64,000 nucleotides of DNA from Sporosarcina luteola (lineage in GTDB: Bacteria > Bacillota > Bacilli > Bacillales_A > Planococcaceae). The notes beneath the pieces were generated by a model. It had not been told where the DNA came from. It did no database searches and was given only the letters and a program-made list of their open reading frames with translations. Positions 25,528-34,136 of the stretch are shown in pieces; the first letter of the stretch is position 1; every line of letters begins with the position of its first letter. Position numbers and translations under genes: made by a program. Location of the stretch: assembly GCF_023715535.1 (NCBI RefSeq), contig NZ_JAMBOI010000004.1:248001-312000 (forward strand), read 5' to 3'.

Positions 25528-26823
25528 TTAGATGCTCTTAGCGGTTTGCACGGAAATTGCCTTTTTCGGTGCATTCTGTGCAGCTCTCACTTTTTTGATA
25601 TCCACTTGAATTAAGATGGAAATTACCAACGCAACTGCAAACAGTCCAGCGAAGAAGAGCAAACTGCTTTCATAACTTCCCGTCGTATCTTTCATCCATG
25701 CGGCAAACATAGGTCCGGCAATTCCTGCTGCCGCCCAGGCCGTTAATATATATCCATGAATGGCACCAAGTTGTTTTGTTCCGAAAATATCACCGATATA
25801 TGCAGGTATGCATGAGAAACCTCCGCCGTAGCAAGTATAAATCACAGCGAGCATCACTTGGAACAGTATCGCGTTTGTTGTAAAAGGCAGAAGGGCAAAT
25901 AAGACTACCTGAATAACAAAAAATACTGTGTACGTATGTCTTCGACCGATATAATCGGAAATGGATGCCCATCCTAACCGTCCGAATCCATTAAAGAGCC
26001 CGAGGACTCCAACGAGTGCTGCAGCTTGTATTGTAGTCATACCAATACTTTCTATGGCAAGAGGCTTGGCAGCAGATAAGATGGCAATTCCGCAAGTGAC
26101 ATTCAGGAAGAGCATCATCCATAAGTAATAAAATCGTTTTGTTTTGATAGCTTCGTTTGCTGTCAATTGTGCTAAGTCCACTTTCGCTTCGACTTTTCCG
26201 GATTCCAACTTTTTTATATAACCCGCTGGAGCCCAACCTTCCTCAGGTTTCTCAAGATAAAGTGAAGAGGCGACCATGATTAATAAATAAGATGCTCCCA
26301 GGATGTAAAAAGTGTTTTGAAGGCCAACAGAAGTGATGAGCGCTTCCATTATGGGACTGCTGATTGCAGCTGCAAAGCCGAACCCCATTATCGCCATTCC
26401 TGTTGCAAGACCACGCCGATCCGGGAACCATTTCACAAGTGTTGATACGGGGGCAATATATCCTACACCCAGTCCGATTCCGCCAAGTACCCCATAAAAG
26501 AAGTACAACAATGTAAGCGAGGATATGCTTACGGCAAATCCGGCACCCATAACACCTACTCCGAAGAATGTTGCCGCAAGAATCCCTGCTTTACGGGGAC
26601 CGTGTTTTTCAACGAAGTGGCCAAGAAATGCAGCAGACAGGCCAAGAAATAAAATTGCAATACTAAACGTCAATTGCACTTGACTTGTCGACCATCCAAA
26701 TTGATCGATCAGCGGGTTTGTAAAGTTGCTCCATGCATAGACGGAGCCGATCGAAATGTGAATCCCAACGGCGGATGCTGCAATCAACCATCTGTTCTTT
26801 GTTTTCTTCGGACCTACTTTCAC
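25528..26823 (-). CDS. OxlT-type MFS antiporter (oxalate/formate antiporter family)
   Basis: 431 residues, twelve predicted membrane segments. The opening W-L-I-A-A-S-A-V-G-I-H-I-S-I-G-S-V-Y-A-W followed by F-G-W-S-T-S-Q-V-Q-L-T-F is typical of the OxlT/YhjX subgroup, and G-L-G-V-G-Y-I-A-P and P-D-R-R-G-L-A-T-G-M-A follow. The family exchanges small carboxylates. The nearby formate dehydrogenase genes make formate or a related acid a reasonable guess, but the sequence does not decide it. Starts ATG after GGGAGATG-type site. Convergent with opp. Confidence 0.8.
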   Translation of the reverse strand: MKVGPKKTKNRWLIAASAVGIHISIGSVYAWSNFTNPLIDQFGWSTSQVQLTFSIAILFLGLSAAFLGHFVEKHGPRKAGILAATFFGVGVMGAGFAVSISSLTLLYFFYGVLGGIGLGVGYIAPVSTLVKWFPDRRGLATGMAIMGFGFAAAISSPIMEALITSVGLQNTFYILGASYLLIMVASSLYLEKPEEGWAPAGYIKKLESGKVEAKVDLAQLTANEAIKTKRFYYLWMMLFLNVTCGIAILSAAKPLAIESIGMTTIQAAALVGVLGLFNGFGRLGWASISDYIGRRHTYTVFFVIQVVLFALLPFTTNAILFQVMLAVIYTCYGGGFSCIPAYIGDIFGTKQLGAIHGYILTAWAAAGIAGPMFAAWMKDTTGSYESSLLFFAGLFAVALVISILIQVDIKKVRAAQNAPKKAISVQTAKSI

Positions 26824-27032
26824 TTTTCACATCTCCCTTTGATAATATAGTAATACGACATAGGAATCTTCCTCTCGTTTTTTATAGTAATTTCAAATAT
26901 AAAATGAAAGCCTTTTCATTTTGTTTGAAAATTCGAAAAGAGAGATACATATTTTGTCATATTTCCGTCATGATATCATCATCTTTGGGGTTTGTCACTA
27001 AATATTAAATTTAGTCTAAAAATATTGGAAAG

Positions 27033-27821
27033 TTATATTTTGATTCTTTCTGGGTGCGTATATACATTGAATGATTGGCCTCTAATGAATCCGACTGCGG
27101 TTATTCCTAATTCTTCAGCAAGATTTACTGCTAGTTCTGTCGGAGCGGATTTAGAAAGAACGACTTCACAGCCAATTTTTGCGACTTTTAATAATATCTC
27201 TGAAGATATCCTACCGCTAAAGACAATCACCTTGTCTTTAACAGTAATTTTGTTTTTAAAACAATACCCATAAATTTTATCAAGCGCATTATGCCTTCCT
27301 ATATCCATTCTAGTCAGCATGAAATCTTGCGAATCGCAAAGAGCAGCAATATGCACTCCGCCTGTTTGTTGAAACAGATCTGCTTTATTATTCATCTTTT
27401 CCATCAACGCAAAACAATCCTGAGGTGTTAAAACGACATTCCTTTGCAACATTCGTTTAGCTGTGAGTGCGTCATTGGCGAATACAAATCCTTGCCGGCT
27501 CATGCCGCAGCATGATGTAATATATCTTTTGTTCTGCAGTTGTTCGAAAAAAGGAAAAGTTCTGCTGGTCTGTATATGTACTATGCCTAAATCTTCCTCC
27601 AATCGGATTTCCTGGATGTCTGTGTAATCTATGATAATGCGTTCGGATGCTAGAAATCCGATGACCATATCCTCGATATATTCAGGCGTACAAACGATAG
27701 TCAATAGTTCTTTACCGTTCAATTTAACTGTAATAGGGTATTCGGTTGCGACTTCATCCGTCATTTGTTCGAATGCGCCGTTGGCAAATCGCAAAATGGA
27801 CCGTTTTTGAATCCGATTCAT
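27033..27821 (-). CDS. fdhD: Formate dehydrogenase accessory sulfurtransferase FdhD
   Basis: 262 residues. Key block S-C-C-G-M-S with the catalytic Cys pair, plus R-M-D-I-G-R-H-N-A-L-D-K-I-Y-G and F-S-G-R-I-S-S-E-I-L-L-K, both FdhD signatures. It transfers sulfur from the cysteine desulfurase to the molybdenum cofactor before insertion into formate dehydrogenase. ATG 27821 follows AAAGGAG. It lies 13 bases after the DUF2294 gene in a minus-strand operon divergent from fdhF. Confidence 0.93.
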   Translation of the reverse strand: MNRIQKRSILRFANGAFEQMTDEVATEYPITVKLNGKELLTIVCTPEYIEDMVIGFLASERIIIDYTDIQEIRLEEDLGIVHIQTSRTFPFFEQLQNKRYITSCCGMSRQGFVFANDALTAKRMLQRNVVLTPQDCFALMEKMNNKADLFQQTGGVHIAALCDSQDFMLTRMDIGRHNALDKIYGYCFKNKITVKDKVIVFSGRISSEILLKVAKIGCEVVLSKSAPTELAVNLAEELGITAVGFIRGQSFNVYTHPERIKI

Positions 27822-27834
27822 ACTGATTCTCCTT

Positions 27835-28182
27835 TCATTGATCAATGATCCTATCGAACAAGAATACAGAAACAGCAATGTCATCCTCCAATTTGATGTC
27901 TGAAAATAGATGGACGAATTTAGCGCCAACTACCTCTTCAAGTCCTTCTGGAGGTGAGACATCATATACTTCTTGTATCATTCTTGTCCTGGCCATATGG
28001 ACCATCTCTTTGCCATCATTTGTACCTGCGATGAATTTTTCAGTAGGTGTCAAATTACCGTACAGTGTCGAGATTGCCATATTGTCGACAAATATTGTGG
28101 TAATCCTTTCTGGACCCTTGCCGAAGAGGTCTTTTCGCAGCTTTCTGATAATATCATTGAATTCATGGACTTTTTTTGACAT
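27835..28182 (-). CDS. DUF2294 protein
   Basis: 115 residues, soluble; N-terminal F-N-D-I-I-R-K-L-R-K-D-L-F-G-K-G-P-E and the central L-T-P-T-E-K-F-I-A match the DUF2294 family, unknown function but repeatedly found near formate dehydrogenase genes in Bacillales. Starts at ATG 28182 with AGGAGC upstream. First gene of the operon with fdhD. Confidence 0.82.
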   Translation of the reverse strand: MSKKVHEFNDIIRKLRKDLFGKGPERITTIFVDNMAISTLYGNLTPTEKFIAGTNDGKEMVHMARTRMIQEVYDVSPPEGLEEVVGAKFVHLFSDIKLEDDIAVSVFLFDRIIDQ

Positions 28183-28368
28183 TGATATAAGCTCCTTTTC
28201 AAAAAATACGAATTATCTTATAATTAACTTTAAAAGTATTGTATAATAATTGCTTATAATCTATAATACTAGTAAGAATGATATCGGGGTATGAAACTGC
28301 ACCGGTATTATTATTCAATTACTTTACATTCGGATTGGTTATTTAGCAAGCTCTGCTACTGGACTATT

Positions 28369-28424
28369 CCACCATAGACAAGCACACCTAATGGCAGGTG
28401 TATTTGTCTATGGTGGTTTTTTAT
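28369..28424 (+). terminator. Terminator hairpin inside the fdhF leader
   Basis: CCACCATAGACAA.CACACCT / AGGTGT.TTGTCTATGGTGG followed by TTTTTTATTT, ending 19 bases before the fdhF start codon. A strong intrinsic terminator placed in the 5' leader, suggesting attenuation. The upstream 28210-28365 segment contains a small TAGCA-AGCTC-TGCTA stem but no riboswitch I can recognise. Confidence 0.75.
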
Positions 28425-28442
28425 TTCAAAGGAGGCATATTT

Positions 28443-31379
28443 ATGTCAATCAAGATTAATGGGAAGGCTTCGCCGTTCAGGGAAGGCATGACGATATTAC
28501 AAGTGGTCAATGAACAACAGATCGAGCATCCTCAAATCTGCTATTTGCCTGAAGTGGACCCGATTGAAACGTGCGATACATGCATCGTTGAAGTAAATGG
28601 ACGTCTTGTTCGTGCTTGTTCAACAAAAGCCCAACATGGGATGGATGTCCAATTGAACTCTGTACGCGCAAAGGAAGCGCAAACGGAAGCGATGGATCGG
28701 ATCCTTGAAAACCACTTATTATATTGCACCGTCTGTGATAACAACAATGGCAATTGTAAAATCCATAACACGGTTGACATGATGGGGATTGAGGAGCAGA
28801 AGTATCCATACGAGCCTAAATGCACAAAAGACAGTGTAGATTTCACACATCCATTTTATCGCTATGATCCGAACCAATGCATAGCTTGCGGCCAATGTGT
28901 AGAAGCATGCCAAAACCTGCAAGTGAATGAAACACTCAGTATGGACTGGGAAAGAGATCGGCCGATTGTCCTCTGGGATGGCGGCGCGAAGATCAATGAT
29001 TCTTCTTGTGTCGGCTGCGGCCATTGCGTCACTGTTTGCCCGTGTAATGCATTGATGGAGAAGTCAATGCTTGGGGAAGCCGGTTTCATGACTGGGATGA
29101 AAGAAGAGATTCTAACACCGATGATTGATCTCGTGAAAGACGTCGAGCCAGGATATAGCGGCATCATGGCCATTTCGGATGCAGAGGCGGCGATGCGTGA
29201 TACAAGAACGAAGAAAACAAAAACAGTTTGCACTTTCTGCGGAGTAGGCTGTTCATTTGAAGTATGGACTAAGGATAGAAAAATCCTGAAGATCCAGCCT
29301 GTTTCGGAAGCGCCCGTCAATGCAATATCGACTTGTGTCAAAGGAAAGTTCGGCTGGGATTTCGTCAACAGCGAAGAACGATTGACCACTCCACTCATCC
29401 GGAAAGGGGATTCATTCGTCGAAGCTACATGGAAGGAAGCTTTGGATCTGGTGGCGAAACGTTTGGGATCCATCCATAAGGAATATGGCGAAGATAGTGT
29501 TGGTGTCATATCCTCTTCAAAAATCACCAATGAAGAGAACTATTTGATTCAAAAGCTTGCGAGGCAAGTGTTCAAGACAAATAACGTTGACAACTGTTCA
29601 CGTTACTGTCAATCGCCGGCGACCGATGGGTTATTCAGGACAGTTGGAATGGGTGGCGACGCGGGAACGATCAAAGACATAGCAAAGGCGGGTCTTGTGA
29701 TCATCGTTGGAGCGAACCCTGCTGAAGGACATCCGGTTCTAGCCACGCGTGTCAAGCGGGCTCATAAACTGCATGGTCAAAAATTGATCGTCGCAGATTT
29801 GCGCAAGCATGAAATGGCGGAGCGATCCGATATCTTCATCAGTCCGAAGCAGGGAACTGACCAAGTTTGGCTGATGGCGGTAACGAAATATATGATTGAC
29901 AAGGGCTGGCATGATTCAGAATTCATACGTGAAAACGTACACCATTTTGATGAGTTCAAAGATGTATTGAAAACATATACGCTTGATTTTGCCGAACATG
30001 TAACTGGTGTGCCGAAAGAAATGCTGATCCGGACGGCTGAAATGATCCGCGATGCGGATGGTACATGTATTTTATGGGGGATGGGAGTTACTCAAAATAC
30101 TGGCGGGTCGGACACTTCCGCTGCAATTTCCAATTTACTTCTTGCTACTGGGAATTATCGCAGGCCAGGCGCAGGTGCTTATCCGCTTCGCGGTCATAAC
30201 AACGTACAAGGTGCTTGCGATATGGGTACTCTTCCAGGATGGCTGCCAGGCTATCAGCACGTAACGGATAATGCTGCACGTGAAAAATTCGAGCGCGCAT
30301 ACGGGGTTGAAATTGGCAATAAACCAGGCCTGGATAATATCCAAATGTTGCATGCGGTCGATGAAGGCATCATGAAGGCGATGTATATCGTCGGTGAAGA
30401 TATGGCGCTCGTCGATTCCAATGCAAATCATGTACATGACGTCTTATCCAAACTCGATTTCCTTGTAGTCCAAGATATATTCTTCTCAAGGACTGCAAGA
30501 TATGCAGATGTGATTCTTCCGGCGGTGCCTTCCTTGGAGAAGGATGGGACATTTACGAACACGGAAAGAAGGGTTCAGCGACTGTATAAAGCATTGCCGG
30601 AATTAGGTGATGCGAAGGCGGATTGGTGGATTGTCCAGGAAATTGCAACAAGGCTCGGCGCTGATTGGCAGTTTACACATCCAAGTGAAATCTTCGCTGA
30701 AATGGCCAGTCTTTCACCGTTGTTCAGCAAGGCGGATTACATCAATATGGAAAACTGGGACAGCTTTTTGTGGGGAAGTCTTGACGGTGAAAGTACTCCG
30801 TTACTATATGTCGATGGATTTAATTTCCCTGATGGAAAAGCAAGGTTTGCCTTGTCCGATTGGGTGGAACCGGTCAAATACGATGACGAATTCGACTTGC
30901 ATATTAATAACGGCAGGATGCTTGAGCATTTCCATGAAGGGAACTTGACTAATAAATCTGCTGGAATTCAATCGAAAGTGCCTGAAATCTTCGTGGAAGT
31001 ATCTCCAGAACTTGCAAAAGAGAGGGGAGTTCTCAGCGGCTCGTTAGTAAGGCTCGTGTCACCGCACGGAGCACTACGTCTTCCTGCTCTAGTGACCGAA
31101 AGGGTGAAGGGGAATGAATTATTCCTTCCGATGAACTCGGTTGAAAAAGAATCGGCGATAAACTTCCTGACGGGAACGGCGGTCGATCAAAGGACCAATA
31201 CACCTGCTTTTAAACAAGCAAAAGTCCGGATGGAAGTTTTACGCACGGAAGGCGAAAATCCGTTGCCGGCAAGCAACCACCGAAATAAAAAACGGCATCC
31301 TCAAGATGGGGTTGAAGTTGAACGGAAATGGGCGAAACCTGGTTACGAGCATCTGACAGATCAAGTGGAGAAAGGGTGA
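28443..31379 (+). CDS. fdhF: Formate dehydrogenase catalytic subunit (molybdenum, NAD-type, YrhE-like)
   Basis: 978 residues. In order: N-terminal 2Fe-2S ferredoxin-like domain with C-Y-L-P-E, C-D-T-C-I-V-E-V; a His/Cys 4Fe-4S segment (C-T-V-C-D-N-N-N-G-N-C); two 4Fe-4S clusters (C-I-A-C-G-Q-C-V-E-A-C and C-V-G-C-G-H-C-V-T-V-C-P-C); then the molybdopterin domain with C-T-F-C-G-V-G-C and the active-site Cys in R-Y-C-Q-S-P-A (Cys in place of selenocysteine), G-A-N-P-A-E-G-H-P, and the C-terminal dinucleotide-binding domain. Oxidises formate to CO2. ATG 28443 follows AAAGGAGG. Upstream hairpin suggests attenuation. Confidence 0.95.
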   Translation: MSIKINGKASPFREGMTILQVVNEQQIEHPQICYLPEVDPIETCDTCIVEVNGRLVRACSTKAQHGMDVQLNSVRAKEAQTEAMDRILENHLLYCTVCDNNNGNCKIHNTVDMMGIEEQKYPYEPKCTKDSVDFTHPFYRYDPNQCIACGQCVEACQNLQVNETLSMDWERDRPIVLWDGGAKINDSSCVGCGHCVTVCPCNALMEKSMLGEAGFMTGMKEEILTPMIDLVKDVEPGYSGIMAISDAEAAMRDTRTKKTKTVCTFCGVGCSFEVWTKDRKILKIQPVSEAPVNAISTCVKGKFGWDFVNSEERLTTPLIRKGDSFVEATWKEALDLVAKRLGSIHKEYGEDSVGVISSSKITNEENYLIQKLARQVFKTNNVDNCSRYCQSPATDGLFRTVGMGGDAGTIKDIAKAGLVIIVGANPAEGHPVLATRVKRAHKLHGQKLIVADLRKHEMAERSDIFISPKQGTDQVWLMAVTKYMIDKGWHDSEFIRENVHHFDEFKDVLKTYTLDFAEHVTGVPKEMLIRTAEMIRDADGTCILWGMGVTQNTGGSDTSAAISNLLLATGNYRRPGAGAYPLRGHNNVQGACDMGTLPGWLPGYQHVTDNAAREKFERAYGVEIGNKPGLDNIQMLHAVDEGIMKAMYIVGEDMALVDSNANHVHDVLSKLDFLVVQDIFFSRTARYADVILPAVPSLEKDGTFTNTERRVQRLYKALPELGDAKADWWIVQEIATRLGADWQFTHPSEIFAEMASLSPLFSKADYINMENWDSFLWGSLDGESTPLLYVDGFNFPDGKARFALSDWVEPVKYDDEFDLHINNGRMLEHFHEGNLTNKSAGIQSKVPEIFVEVSPELAKERGVLSGSLVRLVSPHGALRLPALVTERVKGNELFLPMNSVEKESAINFLTGTAVDQRTNTPAFKQAKVRMEVLRTEGENPLPASNHRNKKRHPQDGVEVERKWAKPGYEHLTDQVEKG

Positions 31380-31384
31380 TCCTA

Positions 31385-31864
31385 ATGGCAGCGCCGATTA
31401 CTTCAATTAAAAGAATAGAACTTACTCCTGAGGAGCAGAAGCAACAGAAATTGTTAGAACTGCAATCCCTCATTTCGGAACAGCAACAATCATTGAACAA
31501 AATCATTCAAATAACCGCCGAATTGGACAACGCAGGTGTATTGGATGCCTTAACTGCAATGGTGAAAGCGAAAGATGAGATTGCGGGTATTGCTGTGACG
31601 CAAGCTTCACGGGAGCCGATAACGAATCTCATTAATAATGTAATGAATGCGACGGGGCTTTTGACAACGATTAACCCGGAAGTCACCGCGAACTTGAAGG
31701 ATAGCATCGCAAAGGGGATTGAGGAAGCCGAGCTGTATAAAGGGAATGGTGATAAAGTATCCATTTTGCAGGTTATGACAGCACTTAACGATCCCCATAT
31801 AAATCAAGCAGTGAAATACGGTCTGAATTTCCTGAAAGGGATGGGAAAAGGGTTAAATGAGTGA
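31385..31864 (+). CDS. DUF1641 protein (YrhD-like)
   Basis: 159 residues, helical; DUF1641 members accompany formate dehydrogenase genes (B. subtilis yrhD next to yrhE). The C-terminal L-N-D-P-H-I-N-Q-A-V-K-Y-G-L-N-F-L-K-G-M-G-K-G-L is the conserved part. Its start codon lies five bases after the fdhF stop, with AAAGGGTG as binding site inside the fdhF end, so the genes form an operon. Probably an assembly or docking partner; biochemical role unknown. Confidence 0.85.
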   Translation: MAAPITSIKRIELTPEEQKQQKLLELQSLISEQQQSLNKIIQITAELDNAGVLDALTAMVKAKDEIAGIAVTQASREPITNLINNVMNATGLLTTINPEVTANLKDSIAKGIEEAELYKGNGDKVSILQVMTALNDPHINQAVKYGLNFLKGMGKGLNE

Positions 31865-31959
31865 ATTCCATTTCTCTATTATTCTTTGAAACGAAATCAA
31901 TCCCCATACGTATGTATGTGTAGCGATTAGAAAAAGAGTAATAGAGAGTGGGGATAACT

Positions 31960-32598
31960 ATGCAGAATACTGAAAATGAAGCTTCAGGTTTACAACTGAA
32001 CCCGTGGACTTCCGTATGGCTTCACCCAAGAAAGACAGTTCAATATGTTATGGAGTATAAAACCGGAAGTTTTGTTCTTATGATTGCTGCACTTACGGGA
32101 ATTATACACTTTCTCGATCAAGCAACTGGCAATGATTTATTTAAGAATTGGAATATTGCAGCCGTTCTATTAGTGGCATTGCTTGCTGGACCGGTCATAG
32201 GCGTGATTGGCCTTTATATCGCATCAGGTATCTACCATGCTTTTTCACTGATGCTGGGTGGATTGGGAACATTCGAGGAAACACGGAGGGCATTTACAGT
32301 TTCCAGCATCATTATTATCGTTGGGGGACTTATTTGGATACCTGACCTGCTTATTTTAGGGCAGGGCAATTTCTCAAGTGATTATGATTTCTCAATTGGA
32401 CAGTTAGGTTGGTCAATGATTTCATTAATCGTCAACTTCACTGTAGGAATTTGGTCGTTGATTGTCCTAATAGCGGCAATCGCTGAAGTTCATCGATTTT
32501 CAGCATGGAAAGCTGCCTTGGCCGTCTTCCTGCCAATTATCATCCTTGTTGTCATCTTGCTCGTTATTATTGGATTGACGGCTCCAGCATTATTTTGA
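31960..32598 (+). CDS. Yip1-domain membrane protein
   Basis: 212 residues with five hydrophobic segments and the opening N-P-W-T-S-V-W-L-H-P-R-K-T-V typical of bacterial Yip1-domain proteins. Function unknown. ATG 31960 is four bases after GGGGAT. Single gene followed by a strong terminator. Confidence 0.78.
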   Translation: MQNTENEASGLQLNPWTSVWLHPRKTVQYVMEYKTGSFVLMIAALTGIIHFLDQATGNDLFKNWNIAAVLLVALLAGPVIGVIGLYIASGIYHAFSLMLGGLGTFEETRRAFTVSSIIIIVGGLIWIPDLLILGQGNFSSDYDFSIGQLGWSMISLIVNFTVGIWSLIVLIAAIAEVHRFSAWKAALAVFLPIIILVVILLVIIGLTAPALF

Positions 32599-32605
32599 AA
32601 ATGAA

Positions 32606-32646
32606 AAAAGACGTCTCTTTGTCATTTGCGACAGAGAGACGTCTTT
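32606..32646. terminator. Bidirectional terminator
   Basis: AAAAGACGTCTCT(T)TGTC / GACAGAGAGACGTCTTTT between the convergent Yip1 and small-protein genes. Confidence 0.92.
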
Positions 32647-32647
32647 T

Positions 32648-32827
32648 CTATTGGTTCGTCGTTGATTCGTCATCTTCTATTTGCTCTCGTTTCGACTTCC
32701 TATAAGCTTCTACCATTGCTTCTTTATAATCGCCCAAAGTGGCGAATTCATGGAATCGATCTGCATACTTCTTTTTATGCATTTCGATTTCGTTTCGTTT
32801 AGTAATTCGTCGTTCGACTCTGTCCAA
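32648..32827 (-). CDS. Small charged protein, 59 residues
   Basis: Highly charged helical protein (R-V-E-R-R-I-T-K-R-N-E-I-E-M-H-K-K-K-Y-A) with an acidic/polar tail. I do not recognise a family. TTG 32827 is chosen because GGAGGT lies seven bases upstream; the ATG seven codons earlier has none. Confidence 0.6.
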   Translation of the reverse strand: MDRVERRITKRNEIEMHKKKYADRFHEFATLGDYKEAMVEAYRKSKREQIEDDESTTNQ

Positions 32828-32928
32828 TACAGTGACCTCCTCACTCATCTTTTACTTAGTTTGCCTGTTATGTCTGTAAATATGACAAGGGACTAAGAAT
32901 GGTGGAGTAGGGTCAATGACATCAAAGG

Positions 32929-33777
32929 TTATTTCGAATCGTCGACGTACTTCCCATGATCCGGTACTGCAATCGATTGAAAGTCTGACGCTAAACGATC
33001 TAAATTCTCATGCAACCATTGTCCTCGGACAGGGACACCGTGCCCCGTAATGGCAATTTCCGGTCGTAACGCAGTTAAAATTTCGACAGACTGTTCTGCT
33101 GTTTCCCAATCGGGAGTCAAATAGCGGGGCGGGCCTCCAATTTCCTTTTCTTGAGTAAACACTTTATAGAGCTCATCCTGTTTAACTGTAACGAAAGCAT
33201 CTCCGACAATCATGGCATGATCTTCATTGCGGAATAAGGATATATGACCTTCAGAATGTCCTGGTGTATGGATCCACTTCCAATCAGGCATGAAAGGAAC
33301 TGTATGGTCAATTGATAACTCATGTGCTTTTGAGCCGATGTCTATACCTTCATGAGGAAACATGAATGATAGCTTTGCAACCATTCCCCCTTCTACAGTC
33401 GTGTCAGGTTCGGGGTAATTCTTTTGGCCAGTAATATAAGGTAGCTCCAACTCATGCGCATACACAGGTACATCCCAAATTTCCAATAGATCAATCAAAC
33501 CTCCGATATGATCGAAATGTGCATGAGTCAGGATGATTGCTTTAGGCGGATTATTTTTACCGAATCTCTTCTCCGCCTCTTCCTTTATCTTTTCAGCCGA
33601 TTTCGGCATTCCGGCATCAATCAGAACCCAATCATTACCTTCACCAGCAAATCCGTAAAAGACAACGTTTACAATTTGAATCGTATAACAGTATAAATCA
33701 GGAGTCACTTCTACTCCTTGTCCACTCATCACCGATGTCATCGGTTGAAATCTCTCGGTAGAAGAACTTCTATCCAT
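32929..33777 (-). CDS. MBL-fold metallo-hydrolase
   Basis: 282 residues with the metallo-beta-lactamase fold: T-H-A-H-F-D-H-I-G-G (H-x-H-x-D-H metal ligands), H-T-P-G-H-S-E-G-H, V-G-D-A-F and a final A-I-T-G-H-G-V-P. Members include glyoxalase II, lactonases and thiolesterases; no closer call is possible. ATG with GGAGGT seven or eight bases upstream. It is the last chromosomal gene before the tRNA/ICE junction. Confidence 0.88.
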   Translation of the reverse strand: MDRSSSTERFQPMTSVMSGQGVEVTPDLYCYTIQIVNVVFYGFAGEGNDWVLIDAGMPKSAEKIKEEAEKRFGKNNPPKAIILTHAHFDHIGGLIDLLEIWDVPVYAHELELPYITGQKNYPEPDTTVEGGMVAKLSFMFPHEGIDIGSKAHELSIDHTVPFMPDWKWIHTPGHSEGHISLFRNEDHAMIVGDAFVTVKQDELYKVFTQEKEIGGPPRYLTPDWETAEQSVEILTALRPEIAITGHGVPVRGQWLHENLDRLASDFQSIAVPDHGKYVDDSK

Positions 33778-33926
33778 ATGTTCAAACCTCCTCAGTTAAA
33801 TAATCAATTTCTTTTATACCCTAATATGTGTATAAAAAACTTTGTCATACGATGAAATAGAATTTGAAAGACAAATGTATTGCCCTCAGCTGTTTTACTC
33901 TTTATAATAGAAAGGTATTATTATTT

Positions 33927-33999
33927 GTCTCAGTAGCTCAGGGGATAGAGCATCAGCCTCCTAAGCTGAGGGTCGCAGGTTCGATTCCTGCCTGGGACG
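33927..33999 (+). tRNA. tRNA-Arg (anticodon CCT)
   Basis: Complete cloverleaf: acceptor GTCTCAG / CTGGGAC (one G-T pair), D-arm GCTC...GAGC, anticodon arm TCAGC-CTCCTAA-GCTGA with anticodon CCT, variable GGGTC, T-arm GCAGG-TTCGATT-CCTGC, discriminator G; CCA not encoded. An integrase gene faces its 3' end, so the tRNA 3' end is the likely attachment site of the ICE. Confidence 0.95.
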
Positions 34000-34136
34000 T
34001 TTTCAGGTGAAAAGTGAACACGATAAGAAGTAATAGGAATGACCATAAACGTTGGTATCACAGCGTTTATGGTCATTATTTGTTTTTTGAGAATACGTTC
34101 AGAAACGATAGGAAATGAAATCATTTTACACAAATT
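33980..34136. other. Probable ICE left attachment region (attL)
   Basis: The tRNA-Arg 3' part (TTCGATTCCTGCCTGGGACG) followed by about 135 bases before the integrase stop codon. Tyrosine-recombinase elements commonly use tRNA 3' ends. The matching attR copy is not in this window. Confidence 0.6.

Noticed and set aside
28210-28440. Molybdenum cofactor or ZTP riboswitch before fdhF
   Set aside because: I could not match the conserved cores of either class; only the terminator is supported.
33930-34133. Minus-strand open frame across the tRNA-Arg gene
   Set aside because: It is the antisense translation of the tRNA and the attachment region, a familiar artefact.
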